A program made the position numbers and the translations under genes. The notes beneath the pieces were generated by a model. It saw only the letters and a list, made by a program, of their open reading frames with translations. It was not told the origin of the DNA and made no database searches. From positions 1 through 64,000 of the forward strand of contig JADDMT010000039.1 of assembly GCA_021401465.1 (NCBI GenBank): a stretch of DNA of 64,000 nucleotides, read 5' to 3'. This DNA comes from Teratosphaeria epicoccoides. Its lineage: Eukaryota; Ascomycota; Dothideomycetes; Mycosphaerellales; Teratosphaeriaceae. Position 1 is the stretch's first letter; each line of letters opens with the position of its first letter. Below are positions 41,421-53,396 of the stretch, one piece after another.

Positions 41421-41853
41421 AAAACCTATTGGCAACTTCTGTTTGCACCTCGAAACTAGCGACTAGTGCCGTATTCGCACCTCCAGCACGACTGTCACTC
41501 ACCAATGGAATCAGCTGCGGAAGGCCGGTTGTATATTATATGAGAATACAGCACGTGGTCAACTTCAGGCTTGAGTCAGTAGTGCCGAAATCTTCCAGTC
41601 CCTGTATGGATCCGATTGTCTGGTCGCTCTACCACATGGAGGTGCAGACTATGCCAAAATCAGCTAGGTGCTCAGTATCGAGATATCGCATTAAGTCGCG
41701 GCCAGCGCTCATAATGCTTGTTAACGCGCGCTGCCGCGACCGAGTCAACCACTGTTGGTTGATGGTGAGATTGACCCGTCAACTAGCTCGACATCTGTCC
41801 ATGATCGTTGACGGTTATTTCAAGCTGAGAGCACACTTGACGGGCTGATCATA

Positions 41854-41875
41854 TGATCGTGATCTCTCACGATCA
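41854..41875. repeat. short inverted repeat, 9-bp arms
   Basis: 41854-41862 is the exact reverse complement of 41867-41875 with a 4-base loop. It lies in the same convergent intergenic stretch as the longer hairpin at 41982. Several TTGAC/GTCAA words occur just upstream (41738-41815). Confidence 0.7.
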
Positions 41876-41981
41876 GTAGTGAAATGGTATTCCAGGTCAA
41901 TTTGCTGCTAGTGACGCGGGGCATCAAAGGTTGACGGAGGGTTCAGCACAATGACACTACTGATGATGGGGGTCCACGATC

Positions 41982-42046
41982 ATCTCTTGTCAATGTGCCA
42001 ATATCGCGGTCAGCAGTGTTGCGATATTGGCACATTAACAAGAGAT
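41982..42046. repeat. 26-bp inverted repeat forming a long hairpin
   Basis: 41982-42007 pairs with 42021-42046 in 25 of 26 positions (one C/A mismatch) around a 13-base loop. It lies between the convergent ends of the AIM18-type gene (stop at 41420) and the sugar transporter (stop at 42264). It would lie 218 bp past the transporter stop and 562 bp past the AIM18 stop. No terminal inverted repeat plus target duplication is obvious beyond the arms. Confidence 0.85.
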
Positions 42047-42263
42047 TTACTGCTAGATGATATGGCCAAGGAGACGGGAGGCGGAAGGCCAGAGGCAGCA
42101 AGCCTCATCTCTCACCTATCCCTCACTTCTCCTGATTGGACTTGGTGTTGTCCTCGTTACGAGGTGTTGGAAAGAAAGCAGAAAGGAACTTGTAATGCCC
42201 GCAAGTTTTTGGATAGATGTGTTCGAAATCACCACACCTGCAACCCTGTCACGATTTATCAGG

Positions 42264-44111
42264 CTAGGACAACACTTTGTCCATTTTCTCGCTGGGGGCC
42301 TCATTAATCTTCATGTCCGCCAGCTTCGGGCTCTTCTCGTTAGTGTCATCGCCCAGCAAAGCCGTCAAGCCAATGTCACGCTCGATTCGAGCTTTCAGAG
42401 CCAAATCGGCGTGCGCGAAGCCAACTTCACCAAAAATCTCGTCCATCTCCTCCAGCGTCCTGCCCTTGGTCTCTGGCACCAGGAAGAAGACGAACAGGCC
42501 ACCGAGGACCGTCATGGCCCCGAAGAAGATGAAGGTGCCGAAGTTCGAGGCCGCGATGAACGGCGAAGTCGAGAGTCCGACGGCGAAGTTGTTGAGCCAG
42601 TTGCTGGAGCCGCCAATACTGACACCCTTTGCTCGCATCGAGAGCGGGAAGACTTCTGAGACCACGATCCAGGCTACCGGTCCCCATGAGTATCCGAAGT
42701 TCGCACAGTAGATCCAGACGAAGACGATGGCCACCCAGCCCGCTGCGCGGTGTTGGTTCCAATGCGCTCCTCCGTCGCCTCCGTACGCACCGATAATACC
42801 AGCTACTATGAAGTGGCAGGATGCCATGCCGATTGCTCCAGCGATGAGGATGGTCTTGCGGCCGAACTTGTCGACGTACAGGACTGCCGGAATGGTGAAG
42901 AGGAATTCGAGGATACCGACAACGCCAGTGGCGAGCAGAGAAGTGGTGTTGCCGCTTAGATTGAAGCCGTCAAAGATAAAAGGAGCGTAATAGTTGATGC
43001 TGAGCGCGAGCGTCAGACGTCATGTGTGCCTCATGGACAGTCTTTGGGTGTCGAAGTACTTACGCATTGATGCCATTCCACTGCTGGAAGGTCATGATCA
43101 GACAGGCCGTCATTGTGCGCTTGAACAAGCTCTTGTTCGTTACCAACGAAGCATAGTCCTTCAGGCCGATCATGAAATCGGACTTGAAGCTGCCGTCTTG
43201 GTACATGGGATACTTCTCCTTGGCGCGCACAATCTCAAATTCTCGTAAAGCTTTGATCTCAAGGAACTCGATGCGGACCTTCAGATCTTCAGTCGAGACG
43301 CTTCGAAGTCTTGCGAGAGTCTCGAGACACTCCTGTTCACAGCCTTTGTTCATGAGGTGGCGAGGAGATTGAGGCATGAACAGAAGCATACCTGCCATCA
43401 GGACCAGAGCTGGAAGGATCTGAAGACAGACTGGAACTAGCCATGCCGCGTCGGACTGAGTGTCTCCAGTGCCGCCGATGAAGTTGCACCCGTACCCGAT
43501 CCAGAATGAGATCATGATGCCAAAGGTGATGGCAAGCTGCTGGACTGCAACGAGGGCTCCACGTGTCTCTGGGGATGCCAGCTCGGCATTGTAGAGAGGG
43601 ACGATCATGGATAGAGAGCCGACGCCTAGACCAGTGACGAAGCGGCCGCCAAAGACGTAGTCCTTGTTCTCTGTGCAGGCTTGGACGATCACACCGATGA
43701 GAAAGACGACACAGGCGACGACCGCTGTCAATCTCCGCCCGATCTTATCTGCCAAGTAACCATTGAACAGTGTTCCTACCCATGCACCAAGCTCGAGGAT
43801 TGCAGTCAAAAGACCTTGTCCGATACCAGTCGTGGCAGCGTAGCCATTGGTCTTGACGACGAATGAATGCATCGTCAAGACTTGAGAAAACATTCCTTGG
43901 TTGTCTGCCACATACCCATCAGCATCTGCGATCGTGCCATCCTTGGGAGTATCGCCTACGACTCACATCCATAGATCAAACCACCCAGGGCCGCAAAGAA
44001 CGCAATGCCCGTCGTCTTCTTCGAAGCGATCAACCCCGCCAACCCAGTCGGCCCAGCGAACTGGGCTCGCTTGGCCGAAAGATCATGGCTGTGATCAACA
44101 CCTGGCGCCAT
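42264..44111 (-). CDS. MFS sugar transporter
   Basis: Three exons: 43967-44111, 43064-43904 and 42264-42999, with introns of 62 and 64 bp (GTGAGT and GTAAGT donors). Joined they keep phase and give 573 residues with 12 predicted membrane helices. Family signatures appear in order: GGLIYGYNQGMFSQV after the first helix, LADKIGRRL between helices 2 and 3, ASPETRGALVAVQQL, PQSPRHLMNKG, FQQWNGINAINYYAPFIF across the second intron, VDKFGRKTIL, SEVFPLSMRAKG and the final PETKGRTLEEMDEIFG. The QQxxGxNxxxYY signature indicates a hexose or related polyol/acid substrate carried with protons at the plasma membrane. Exact substrate unknown. The start at 44111 is the first ATG of the exon; the frame further up has only a TTG. 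Confidence 0.9.
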
Positions 44112-44230
44112 ATTGCTCAAGACGAACTCAAAACTCTTCGATGGCAATCAGCAAGGCTCGTAACAAGAGCCTCAACTCAAAGCGGTGAGCGAAGTGTCAC
44201 TCAAAACACCAAGACATGTCCTGCACGCCT

Positions 44231-44239
44231 CTTTTATGC
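44231..44239 (-). promoter_or_regulatory. TATA-like box of the sugar transporter
   Basis: On the minus strand this reads GCATAAAAG, about 120 bp upstream of the transporter ATG. Position and sequence fit a TATA element; not otherwise tested. Confidence 0.4.
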
Positions 44240-45550
44240 AACATCCAAATCTGTCACTCAAGTAGCTCAACTCAGCCGTAGACGTTCCACGGCACGGAAC
44301 ACCGGCAGATCGGCTTGCTCACCACACAGAAACCGCAGGCAAAGTGCCGACGCCATGGGGTGTCCCGCATGCCATGAGGTACGGAGGGCAGTGGAGCGAC
44401 AATAGCAGGCATTGTTCCGGACGGCACGTGAAGAGCGCGCAAGCGGCTCATCGACACAGGATCGGCTAGAGCAGGCATTCAGCCGGTCGAGGAAGCAGGT
44501 ATGTCGTATCTTTGTGACGGGTCAGATTAGTGATGGCCGGCCGTGTCTCCCGAAATCAAGACCGACTTCAGTTGTATTTGGATATATTGTGATGGTGTTT
44601 GGACATGATTCGCTGCTACCAGGCATACGGAGCGTATGCACGATCCACTGTTCGCGTGTGAATGACCCGAACTCCAGCTCGCATCCCGCATTCGTAAGTT
44701 CTCCACCGGTGCCGCAGCCCCAGGCCCCCAGAACGGTTCGCCTGGAGAATGGTGGGTACTGGGCTGTCTGCAAACGCTGACTACAAATCCGTTCCCGTGG
44801 CAGCGGGGCGTGACTACTCCGGGACGTCCACTGGAATGCAAGGATGAGCGTCGCGTGGCCAATCGCCAGTGTTCCGCTTTTGGACACAACATTAGTTTGC
44901 TTGTGATCAGAAAAGAGATGCTGCTGTTCGCAGCATGAGGCACAGCAGTTGGTTGTCAGGTCCACCTTGCTCGGCCGAGCATCATCCCACGAACACACCG
45001 CGGGCTGGCAATGGGCATACTGCTGCTGATGCCCAGGGCCAGGCGGCGACTCTCACTACGGCCGAAGCGCGTATCTGAGTAAGACGCTACGGGAGTTGTT
45101 ACTGACCAGACATGTGATCTCCGATACACAAGTGGATCTGCCAGGAAGAATACCATTCCATTCAGGGTTGCCACTCCCCCCTGCTAAGCACGGCGGCACC
45201 TGCAGAGACTGGTGGACTATTGGCACGAAAAGGACAAGCGCTGACCAGGAAGTCATGCATCTGGCATTGCTGAACGCCGACTCCAAACTCCCAATCTGTA
45301 TTCCATGCGTAAGCGTCATGAATGTGCTATAGATCAAGACATTAGTAGGCTGGAATTAAATTGCTGTAACAAATTCTGCCGTATCATGATCTCGTGCCTG
45401 TCCTGGTCCCAGGTATGATAATGTCTAGAGACGGCCCTAGTACCTCGCTATGCACGCTTCTCTTACGCAATGCAATCACACCAGCACAGGGCGAAGACAT
45501 CACCATTCCTCCCTTCCGCCTTCCTACGATGCTCCGAGAGCCGCGACCAC
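44240..45550. other. intergenic, no gene seen
   Basis: About 1.3 kb upstream of the transporter and downstream of the DUF3074 gene. No frame with protein-like features. Confidence 0.5.
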
Positions 45551-47644
45551 CTAAGACCTCGCGCTTCCCGGCCTCTCCCCACTCCCCAAACCCCTCATCC
45601 CACTTCCCATACTCCTAGCACTTCCCGACCTCTTCCTCAACCCCTCCACTTCCTGCCCAACACCCTCCATCGCCACTGCACCGCCCATCTTGCCTAATCT
45701 CTGCGCCAAGACCGTATTCTCCTTCTGCAGCTCTTCGATTCGATCAATCAACAATTGATTCTCTCTCTTGAATGTATCTAGATGACTCCGATACTCATCT
45801 TTTTCCCTCGAAACCATCGACAGACGATACGCTTCATCCTTTTTCCGCCTCTTCTGGTCCGCCTTCCGCATCTCCCGCTCCTTCTTATGCTCGAGCCTCT
45901 CCACTTCTTTCTTATGCTTCTCCTCCGCTTTCTGAAGATCCTTCTCAGCCTTTGACTTTGTCTTTTCTTGGTCCTGGTCGTCCTTGGCTTCGGCCTTTCT
46001 CATCTTCTCGTACTCCTCCTCCCTCTTCTTGGCTAGTTTCCGGTCCAGCTTTTCTCGGCGTTGCATGAGCTTCATGACTTCTTTGTCAGAACGTGTCAAG
46101 TCTTCCTTGTCTATGCCTTTAGCCGCTGCAAGCTCGCTCGTAATTGATGCCACACTAATAGCGTCCATACTGTGTGCTTCCTGTGCTGTGGACATTCTCC
46201 TCATCTCTTCGGCGGACATGAAGGAGTCAATCGACGAGGTATCGGATGAGTCGTCCGAATCATCGTCATGTAATCCTTTCTCGGTGTCAGTATGCAAGTA
46301 GCCCTGAATTTGGTTTGCAACGCTAGCTGGAGCGTACGCAGCAATCCCAGTGCCAAGTGCATGGGCCGCATTCGTCAGGAAGCCGCCGTCGTCTGTAGTC
46401 TGGGCTTGCCGTTGAGGTGTAGCCGCTTCCGTCTGCGACTTGTCCACCGAATTGAGCTGTCGTGACACCGTACCATTGTTCTGCCATTCTGTTTGTGAGG
46501 CCGCTGCAGCTGCTTCCGGCCCGTCATGACCAGAAGGTGCGCACTGAGAAATGGCTTGCTGCTTGTCCGCGTCCTCGTTCGCATCCGGAATATCATCGAA
46601 CGCCGTTGCCCAATCCAAGAACTTCGAGACATCCCCCAGCATGGCGTCGGGTGTCCCTCTTTCGACCATGAAGCGTGGGATACCACCCCCTGGATCTGAT
46701 CGTGTAATCATTATCCACTCGACAGGGTTAAGCTCAGCATGCTGGTCCGTCTCGCCATCCATATCCTGATGTCCACTCTTTGCGTCCGAACCGCTAGACT
46801 TGGCTTGATCAGTTGTGGCATCTCTCGATCTCCCCTGTTGCCCATCGGTGCCTTTCTGTGCCTGATGTAGCGGAATCTCCTTGATCATCTCCACACTCTC
46901 ATACTGGCCCCTCACAAACGACGAGTTCTGAGTGTCCGGATGGTCTACAGGCCTTGACACTATCATGTAATGCCTGGGCACGTGCTTGTCGCCCTCCTGC
47001 GCCTCGCTTTCGCTCTTGACGCCCAAAGCACTTTCGCTCGTCATCAGCAACTCCCAGAAATGCCTGGGCGTCACCGGCTTCGGCATCTGCGCGCTCAACC
47101 GATATATCTCCATCTTTCCAACTCCCTCAACCACCTTCTCTTCCAGCCGTCGATCCGCCGCCAATCCTCTCACCGCGCCTGCGCCCGGCGGACCAGTCTG
47201 AGCCAGGGAATGTGCAAACTCCCGCTGCATCGCCTTCTTGAATTTCGTGAAGCTCAATCCCTCGTGCACGCTCCGCCTTGCAAACCAGGCGCCGTGCCTG
47301 TCCTTTCCAGCCATCTTGTACAGCGCCACATTATGCGGGTTATTGCTCGCCTTGAATCTCATCGGCTTGCCCCAGTGTTGCTGCAGCTCCGCATGGCTCT
47401 CATGTGGAGGATTTGGTCTCGCCTTGCTCGAATGCATCTCTTTTGACGACTTGGCTTGATTCGGCTTCTCATAATGCGGACGGGATGAGTGGAAGGCGTG
47501 GCCATCTGGCGGCGGGGGTACAGAGTTGCACAAGAGCTCGCCAGCGTTGAAGCTGCCGGAAAGGTATTGAGAGAGATTGTCAACGGGCACATCGCTCCAG
47601 TCGGTTGGGCTAAGCCATTTCAACGCTTCGTGAATGTCTCCCAT
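45551..47644 (-). CDS. DUF3074 (START-like) protein with C-terminal coiled coil
   Basis: Single exon, 697 residues. Residues about 110-345 match the fungal DUF3074 pattern, a START/Bet v1-like lipid-pocket fold: WFARRSVHEGLSFTKFKKAM, MEIYRLSAQMPKPVTPRHFWELL, RHYMIVSRPVDHPD, then VEWIMITRSDPGGGIPRFMVERGTP. A disordered acidic linker follows (about 365-520). Residues about 545-665 are a Lys/Glu-rich coiled coil (RREKLDRKLAKKREEEY). The tail is Gly/Ser/Arg-rich. The fold suggests binding of a sterol or phospholipid, and the coiled coil suggests assembly at membranes. Both are inference; the family has no firmly known job. Confidence 0.85.
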   Translation of the reverse strand: MGDIHEALKWLSPTDWSDVPVDNLSQYLSGSFNAGELLCNSVPPPPDGHAFHSSRPHYEKPNQAKSSKEMHSSKARPNPPHESHAELQQHWGKPMRFKASNNPHNVALYKMAGKDRHGAWFARRSVHEGLSFTKFKKAMQREFAHSLAQTGPPGAGAVRGLAADRRLEEKVVEGVGKMEIYRLSAQMPKPVTPRHFWELLMTSESALGVKSESEAQEGDKHVPRHYMIVSRPVDHPDTQNSSFVRGQYESVEMIKEIPLHQAQKGTDGQQGRSRDATTDQAKSSGSDAKSGHQDMDGETDQHAELNPVEWIMITRSDPGGGIPRFMVERGTPDAMLGDVSKFLDWATAFDDIPDANEDADKQQAISQCAPSGHDGPEAAAAASQTEWQNNGTVSRQLNSVDKSQTEAATPQRQAQTTDDGGFLTNAAHALGTGIAAYAPASVANQIQGYLHTDTEKGLHDDDSDDSSDTSSIDSFMSAEEMRRMSTAQEAHSMDAISVASITSELAAAKGIDKEDLTRSDKEVMKLMQRREKLDRKLAKKREEEYEKMRKAEAKDDQDQEKTKSKAEKDLQKAEEKHKKEVERLEHKKEREMRKADQKRRKKDEAYRLSMVSREKDEYRSHLDTFKRENQLLIDRIEELQKENTVLAQRLGKMGGAVAMEGVGQEVEGLRKRSGSARSMGSGMRGLGSGERPGSARS

Positions 47645-49270
47645 GGTAGTGTAGTATCGTGTGCTCTCCGTCTATCTCTCTGGCCAGATCAAATGATGTA
47701 TACTAGCGGGAGCGCAGAGGCAAGATCAAGGATGGTGATGTAGATTGCAGGACAACTTCTGGTGACAGATGATTGTAAGCCCATTGGACACAAGAACGGC
47801 TCGAGACAAAGACCGGCTTGCCCTGTCTTGTTCTGCCGTAGAAACCAGTATGGTACAGAAGGCTGCTAGACGTAGTGCATACCTACCTATGTGGGCGTGG
47901 TGATGTAAGAAGGGCGGCGCTCACGGCGCTCAGGATAACAGCAATGCGGGGCCAACTCTCAAGAAGGCGTGCTCCCACTAACGTTCATTTGTCCTTTGAT
48001 CGAGGAGGTAGCCGGGTAGCTTTCTGTATTCAATTATGGTCTAAATCTTCGATTACCCAACATCAAAGATTGATCAAAGTACCCCCCACATGTACAGCGC
48101 GAAGACACAGATCTACATGCAGTGGTCGTTGTCTCTGCCTTTACATTCAAATGCCTGTTGCACATGGAGCCCGCCTAACCGCAATAATGGTGTACCTACC
48201 TACGCTTTGGCCAATGATCCGGCTCATCTTGCTAAAAGCCTTGGAAGTTTTCCGCTCAAAAGCTTTTTTGGTCTGGAAACCAGCTTGGACTTTTGTCTTC
48301 CGTTGATTCTGCATCTGTCTGTGCAGATCGGTAGGTATATACTGAGGCTGCGCAGCAGGTGCCACAGCGGTTCGTGCAGCTCAGCAAGCCATGATCAACC
48401 AACCCATGCGAACCAAAAGTGTGGGCAAAGTCCCGACAGCCTGGGATCGATGGTTGCGTCACCACAGATGTTCGCGTCGGAGGATTCCATAGGGCTACCT
48501 AAGCTAAGAAAGGGAGCAAGCTACCTGCTTGATACCAGCCACATGTCAGCTTAGACGGGATGCTCGCGCATGGCAGATTCGCTGGGCAAGGGCCGCGTGA
48601 CGTTGGTTGTCAGAGCTGCAATGCGCCTTGAATAGCCACTACTGGAAGCCACAAAATCGGAGCCGCACGCGATATGCAGCCCACGCTCGGGGATGCCGTC
48701 TAGAAGTCCCTACTGAAGTATGCGAGCATTCCCACAAGCCTAATGTTCCTGTATGATCAGCACAGCCTGAGGCTTCCGCGGCCATGAGGTGGTGGTGTGA
48801 CGTGATGCATGAAAGGTCGCGCGCGATTGATGATCGTCCCGACTCGGAACCCGACGAGAGCAGACGCTCGGGCCAATGTCTTCTCAAGTGCCCCTCCATC
48901 GGACGACTATCCCATTATTGCTTGAACACTAATGGCGCCTCGCTGCAAGTTCAACCCCTGGGAAGCATAGGCGGAACGCGCGAAAAAGTGTGAAGGTCGA
49001 CTCTCTACCGACCGCGTGCAAAGCGACCCCGGCTCAGCCTCCACACCAGTCTACTCACCACGACCTACACATCACTACTGACCTCTAGCGCGTGCATCCC
49101 ACCTTACCGTAATCCCGCTTGCAGGTAGAACAAGTCCAGGACCAAAAGCCAGGTAGATAAATACCGGTCGAATCCGCCGCAACGAGCAGCGAACAGCCAC
49201 GGGCGCAGTGTCGCCATCAGCCTCAGATTCAAGCCATACCTTCTACCCTATTTACCGGCGGCTGGCTGGG
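47645..49270. other. divergent intergenic stretch, 1.6 kb
   Basis: Lies between the start of the DUF3074 gene and the metacaspase start. I see no gene. The last 250 bp (C/A-rich) are the likely metacaspase promoter and leader. Confidence 0.45.
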
Positions 49271-51167
49271 ATGTCGTACTATCCAGGTCAAGACTACCAC
49301 AACCAGCATCAAGGAGGATACCCGCCACAGCAACAATACGGTGGCTATCCTCCACCGCCGCAATACCCGCCGCAAGGACAGTACCCGTACGCAGCCTTAA
49401 CGCGGACCCAACGCAGACCAGGCATACACTGACAGCAGTTCTCAGACCATACGGTGGCCCGTCGCCTCAGCCAGGGTACAATGGAGGCTACGGCGCTCCA
49501 CCTCCACCGCAGTATGTCAACCCACAGATCCCGGCCGGCTATGGGAACGCACCACAATCTGGTCCTCCACCACAGCAATATCAACAAGCCTACCAGCAAC
49601 CCGCGGCGTATGGCAGGCCTCCACCACCTCCACAGCAGATGCAGTCGTTCGGAGCCAATGCGCCCCCAGGTTACTCCTTCCAGTATTCGAACTGCTCAGG
49701 CAGGAGGAAAGCACTTCTTGTAGGCATCAATTACTTCGGGCAGAGAGGGCAGTTGAGGGGATGCATCAACGATGTGAAGAACATGTCGACATACCTGAAT
49801 CAGCATTTCAATTACAAGAGAGAAGACATGGTCATCTTGACGGACGACCAGCAGAACCCTATGAGCCAGCCTACCAAGGCGAACATACTGCGCGCCATGC
49901 ACTGGCTGGTGAAAGACGCAAGGCCGAACGATTCGCTTTTCTTTCACTATTCTGGACATGGCGGTCAAACGCCGGATCTAGACGGCGACGAAGATGACGG
50001 TTATGACGAGGTCATCTACCCAGTCGACTTTAGGCAAGCCGGCCACATTGTGGATGACGAAATGCATCGTATCATGTAAGGACACGTGACGATCTCTTGA
50101 TGCGATGATATCTGACGCGACACAGGGTGCAACCACTTCAACCGGGTGTGCGGCTCACAGCCATTTTCGACTCGTGCCATTCCGGCTCTGCTCTCGACTT
50201 GCCCTACATCTACAGCACACAGGGCGTGCTCAAAGAGCCAAACCTTGCCAAGGAAGCTGGTCAAGGCCTTCTAGGCATCGTATCGTCGTATGCTCGGGGT
50301 GATCTTGGCGGCATGGCATCGACAGCAATGGGCCTTTTCAAGAAGGCTACTTCCGGTAACAATACCTACGAACGCAATTTGCGAACCAAGACATCGCCGG
50401 CCGATGTTATTATGTGGAGTGGGTCCAAGGACTCTCAGACATCGTATGTTCTCCCCGTCTTCGGAAGAGTCACAGCACGTGCACTATGACCCTGCGCTCC
50501 TCACACCCACCCTGAAGACACTCTGAGGCGAGGCTCCTCTTTTGCATCAGTACATGAGGAATGTCATACTCAGCAATTGTCGTTTTGGCTTCACAGAGAC
50601 ATCAATGGCGTAGTCTTGCTCTGAACGATGAAACGTCACGGCGCATTTGAGCAAGGAGTTGGTGGAAGCGGGCTGCAATCCGAACGGCAAAAGTTGTTAG
50701 CTATAGTGCTTTACACGTCATACTCTGATACGTCCTTTCGTCTTGGGGAGCCCTCTGTGGCTGCTCCTTGGCGAAGGGACGACGGGTTGCGTTGGCACTG
50801 TGGCACCACTACCGTTGCCCCCCTCCATGCTTGAACGACACAATTGCATTCGAGACGCATTTCGAGACATTGGCTGACGACATCTCTTCTCTAGTGCCGA
50901 TGCAAACATCTCTGGGCAGGCGACTGGCGCTATGTCGTGGGCTTTCATTGCCGCGCTCAGAAAGAACCCTCAACAATCATATGTGCAGCTGCTCAACTCC
51001 ATCCGAGACGAATTGGAAGCGAAGTACAGTCAGAAGCCGCAGCTGAGCTGCTCGCATCCGTTGGGTATGCCTCAGACAGCTCACAAGCTTGAACCCTACT
51101 AAATCAGAACTTGTGCCCCTAATAATTAATCCTGTGTGCAGATACTAATCTCCTGTACGTGATGTAA
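49271..51167 (+). CDS. type I metacaspase
   Basis: Five exons by my reading: 49271-49386, 49446-50075, 50126-50443, 50895-51064 and 51142-51167. All junctions keep phase, giving 419 residues. The N-terminal about 115 residues are a Tyr/Gln/Pro/Gly-rich prodomain (MSYYPGQDYHNQ, QQYGGYPPPP), as in yeast Mca1. The p20 domain starts at RKALLVGINYFGQRG. The catalytic His is in FFHYSGHGG and the catalytic Cys in IFDSCHSGS. The p10-like part includes WSGSKDSQTSADA and GAMSWAFIAALRKN. The last exon adds only TNLLYVM. It is a Ca-dependent, Arg/Lys-specific protease involved in protein quality control and stress-induced death. The third intron is 451 bp, far longer than others here. Confidence 0.9.
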
Positions 51168-52429
51168 ACCTGAAGTCACGATGCCAAGCTCGCGAGACTT
51201 TGAAAGAGCGGCAATACAATCCAAAACATTGGACACGAACATCGCGTGCGCGGGCCGGACGTGGGATGGAAATGACAGGTGATGATGATGGGCACTACGC
51301 ATTTTGCGAGTCGCGGCATTGGAGGAATTGACGCGGGAGCACGGGTGACGACCGTTGCATCATTCAGGGATTGTTTTAGAGACGAAAACTGCTCGCGCTT
51401 TGCTCGCTTATGGTCCTGCTGTCGTAGCTGCAGAGAAGGCGTTCAATAGACTTTGTAAATAGTACGTGACCGCCTAGAACCGAGCAGAAAAGTTCAACCA
51501 GCCGTTTGATGGCGTTCGGTACGTCTTGCCAACCTTCATGATGTTCGTACATCGGATATTCGCGTTCCACAAGTATAGCCTTCACGGCACAGCATACCTC
51601 ATTGAAGATGGAGGAAATATATGTAGACAGTAGGAAGCATGCGTATGAAGCAATTCGCATGTACGCTATACGAGCTATCACCAAAATTTGCAGCCTTCAA
51701 TTGCTGCTTATGATGAAGCGCGACAGCCAGATGAGGAAGGTGTTCCTGCGACCACCGCTTGAATACCCACCCAATGATCCATCGCTTATGCATGCCGATG
51801 CTGTGCAAATGCGCTGCTCGCCACGTACATGGCAATGCTGGCATCGGTCGAGTGTTTCGGCAACAAGTCACGGAGCATACCTATCCACCGATTCGCGTGC
51901 GCCGGAGTTAGTTGTGTCCTGGAGAGTTGGACACCGTGTGTCCTGTTGCTCTGCAGAGAAATCCGAGTTGCATGCCCCGATTCCGGCGTGTCGCTGGGAT
52001 CACTCAGACGGGTACAAGTCAAACAAAGGCTGTGACGGCTTGATCCCGAGGCCTCTTGTGCGACTCGCACGGTCTGACGTCCACGAGGAAGAGTGGTTTG
52101 CAATGTAGTTGTGTGCTGCCCGGTGATACCCCTATGATGGGTTAGTCAGTTGGAAAGGCGCTGAATGGCGCTGATCATTACTTTTACACAGGCTCAATAG
52201 CAACGCCGCGTATTCAGTCAGGCACACTTTCCAAACTTACTGGCTTTCGCGACTGCCATTACACCTCGTGGCAGCGAGATACAGTTCTATCGCTTTTTCG
52301 CCAGCGTCTTGGCTATGCTTCTGCCTCTCATAGGAAGAATTGATAGCGCAGAGCGGAGAACGAGAGAAATGCTGGTTGCGGAGCCGTCTACGTCAGTAAG
52401 AACTACTGGCACCCACCCTCACTGTGAGA
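51168..52429. other. no gene seen
   Basis: No supportable frame. The last few hundred bases may be the eroded 5' part of the esterase remnant that follows. Confidence 0.4.
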
Positions 52430-53373
52430 CGAGATCGCCGACTGATCGGACCATCGAGAGTGCTGGCAGCGGCTCGATATCGCGACAGATTACGGCTTAT
52501 GGAGGCCTGCACGGTTCCGCGCCGTTTCAGCAAACCATTCTTCAATCACAGGGTTTTACGCCATTGTGTCCCATCAGCAGCAAGAGTCCGTCTGTACGTA
52601 GTCTGAGCTTTGCAGAGCTTCGGGCCGCGAACGCCGCTCAAGTATACGTGCCTCCCCGTATGGCCAAACACACGGACCAGCTGTCGACGGCCGCTTCGTG
52701 CCAGCACTTCCTGGTGAGCTGCTACTTCACGGGCAATTCAACCGCACAAGGTTTACCACAACGCGAACGAGCACATCCTTTTCACAAGCCCTTTCATCGA
52801 CAACGATACGGCTCTCGCGACTGCATTGCTGGATCTGGTGCCCACACTTGCAGCCTGGCCCGAGAACTAAAGTACATCCTTAATACGTTGTATTCGCTGG
52901 TATTTGATGGGAGTCAGCCATCCACTAACCAAGTTGCGCGCGCTGCTGCGGTGATTTCCGACGTGGTCTTCGTGAAAGCTGCCTCAATGCCGCCTCACGA
53001 GACAGTGCAGAATGCTAAAGCATCAAACAGTTGCAACACATTCAAGCTCAACACGGCTTTCGCCAATCAGACCTACGCCCACTAATTCACCATCCCACCC
53101 GGGATACACGGATCAGATGTTCCGTATGCATACTACTCTGCCAAGAGCGGCATGTCAACCTCGGTGTTGAGCCCAAAAATTGCTCTAGCCTTGCAGGACT
53201 ACATTACGGCTTTTGCACAGACCGGACAGCCCAATGGAGTGGGGGTGCCATATTTTTCGATTTATGGCGGCAAATATACGGTCCAGGAGCTGGGCACCAG
53301 AGGCAATTATCAGGCTAAAGATCCGGCTGCCGATCGGAGGTGCAATTCGTGGCAGAAGGCACTTTATACCTAG
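52430..53373 (+). pseudogene. carboxylesterase remnant, copy 1 (C-terminal two thirds)
   Basis: Recognisable blocks of a fungal type-B carboxylesterase/lipase occur in the right order but in changing phases. First is the region after the nucleophile (ITAYGGLHGSAPFQQTILQS). Then comes VDGRFVPALPGELLLHGQF, then VYHNANEHILFTSPF. Next is VFDGSQPSTNQVARAA, followed by an in-frame intron of about 63 bp. After that come CNTFKLNTAFANQTYAH, SDVPYAYYSAKSG and the C-terminal DPAADRRCNSWQKALYT. At least two phase changes occur between about 52640 and 52890. A TAA at about 53083 sits where the family usually has Glu. The N-terminal third is absent. Clearly non-functional as read; the intron position is still visible. 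Confidence 0.7.
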
Positions 53374-53396
53374 GTCCGAGCTGGGTACAGAACTGT

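Noticed and set aside
42057..42659. 200-codon plus-strand frame opposite the sugar transporter
   Set aside because: It lies antisense to conserved transporter helices. The transporter signatures fix the coding strand.
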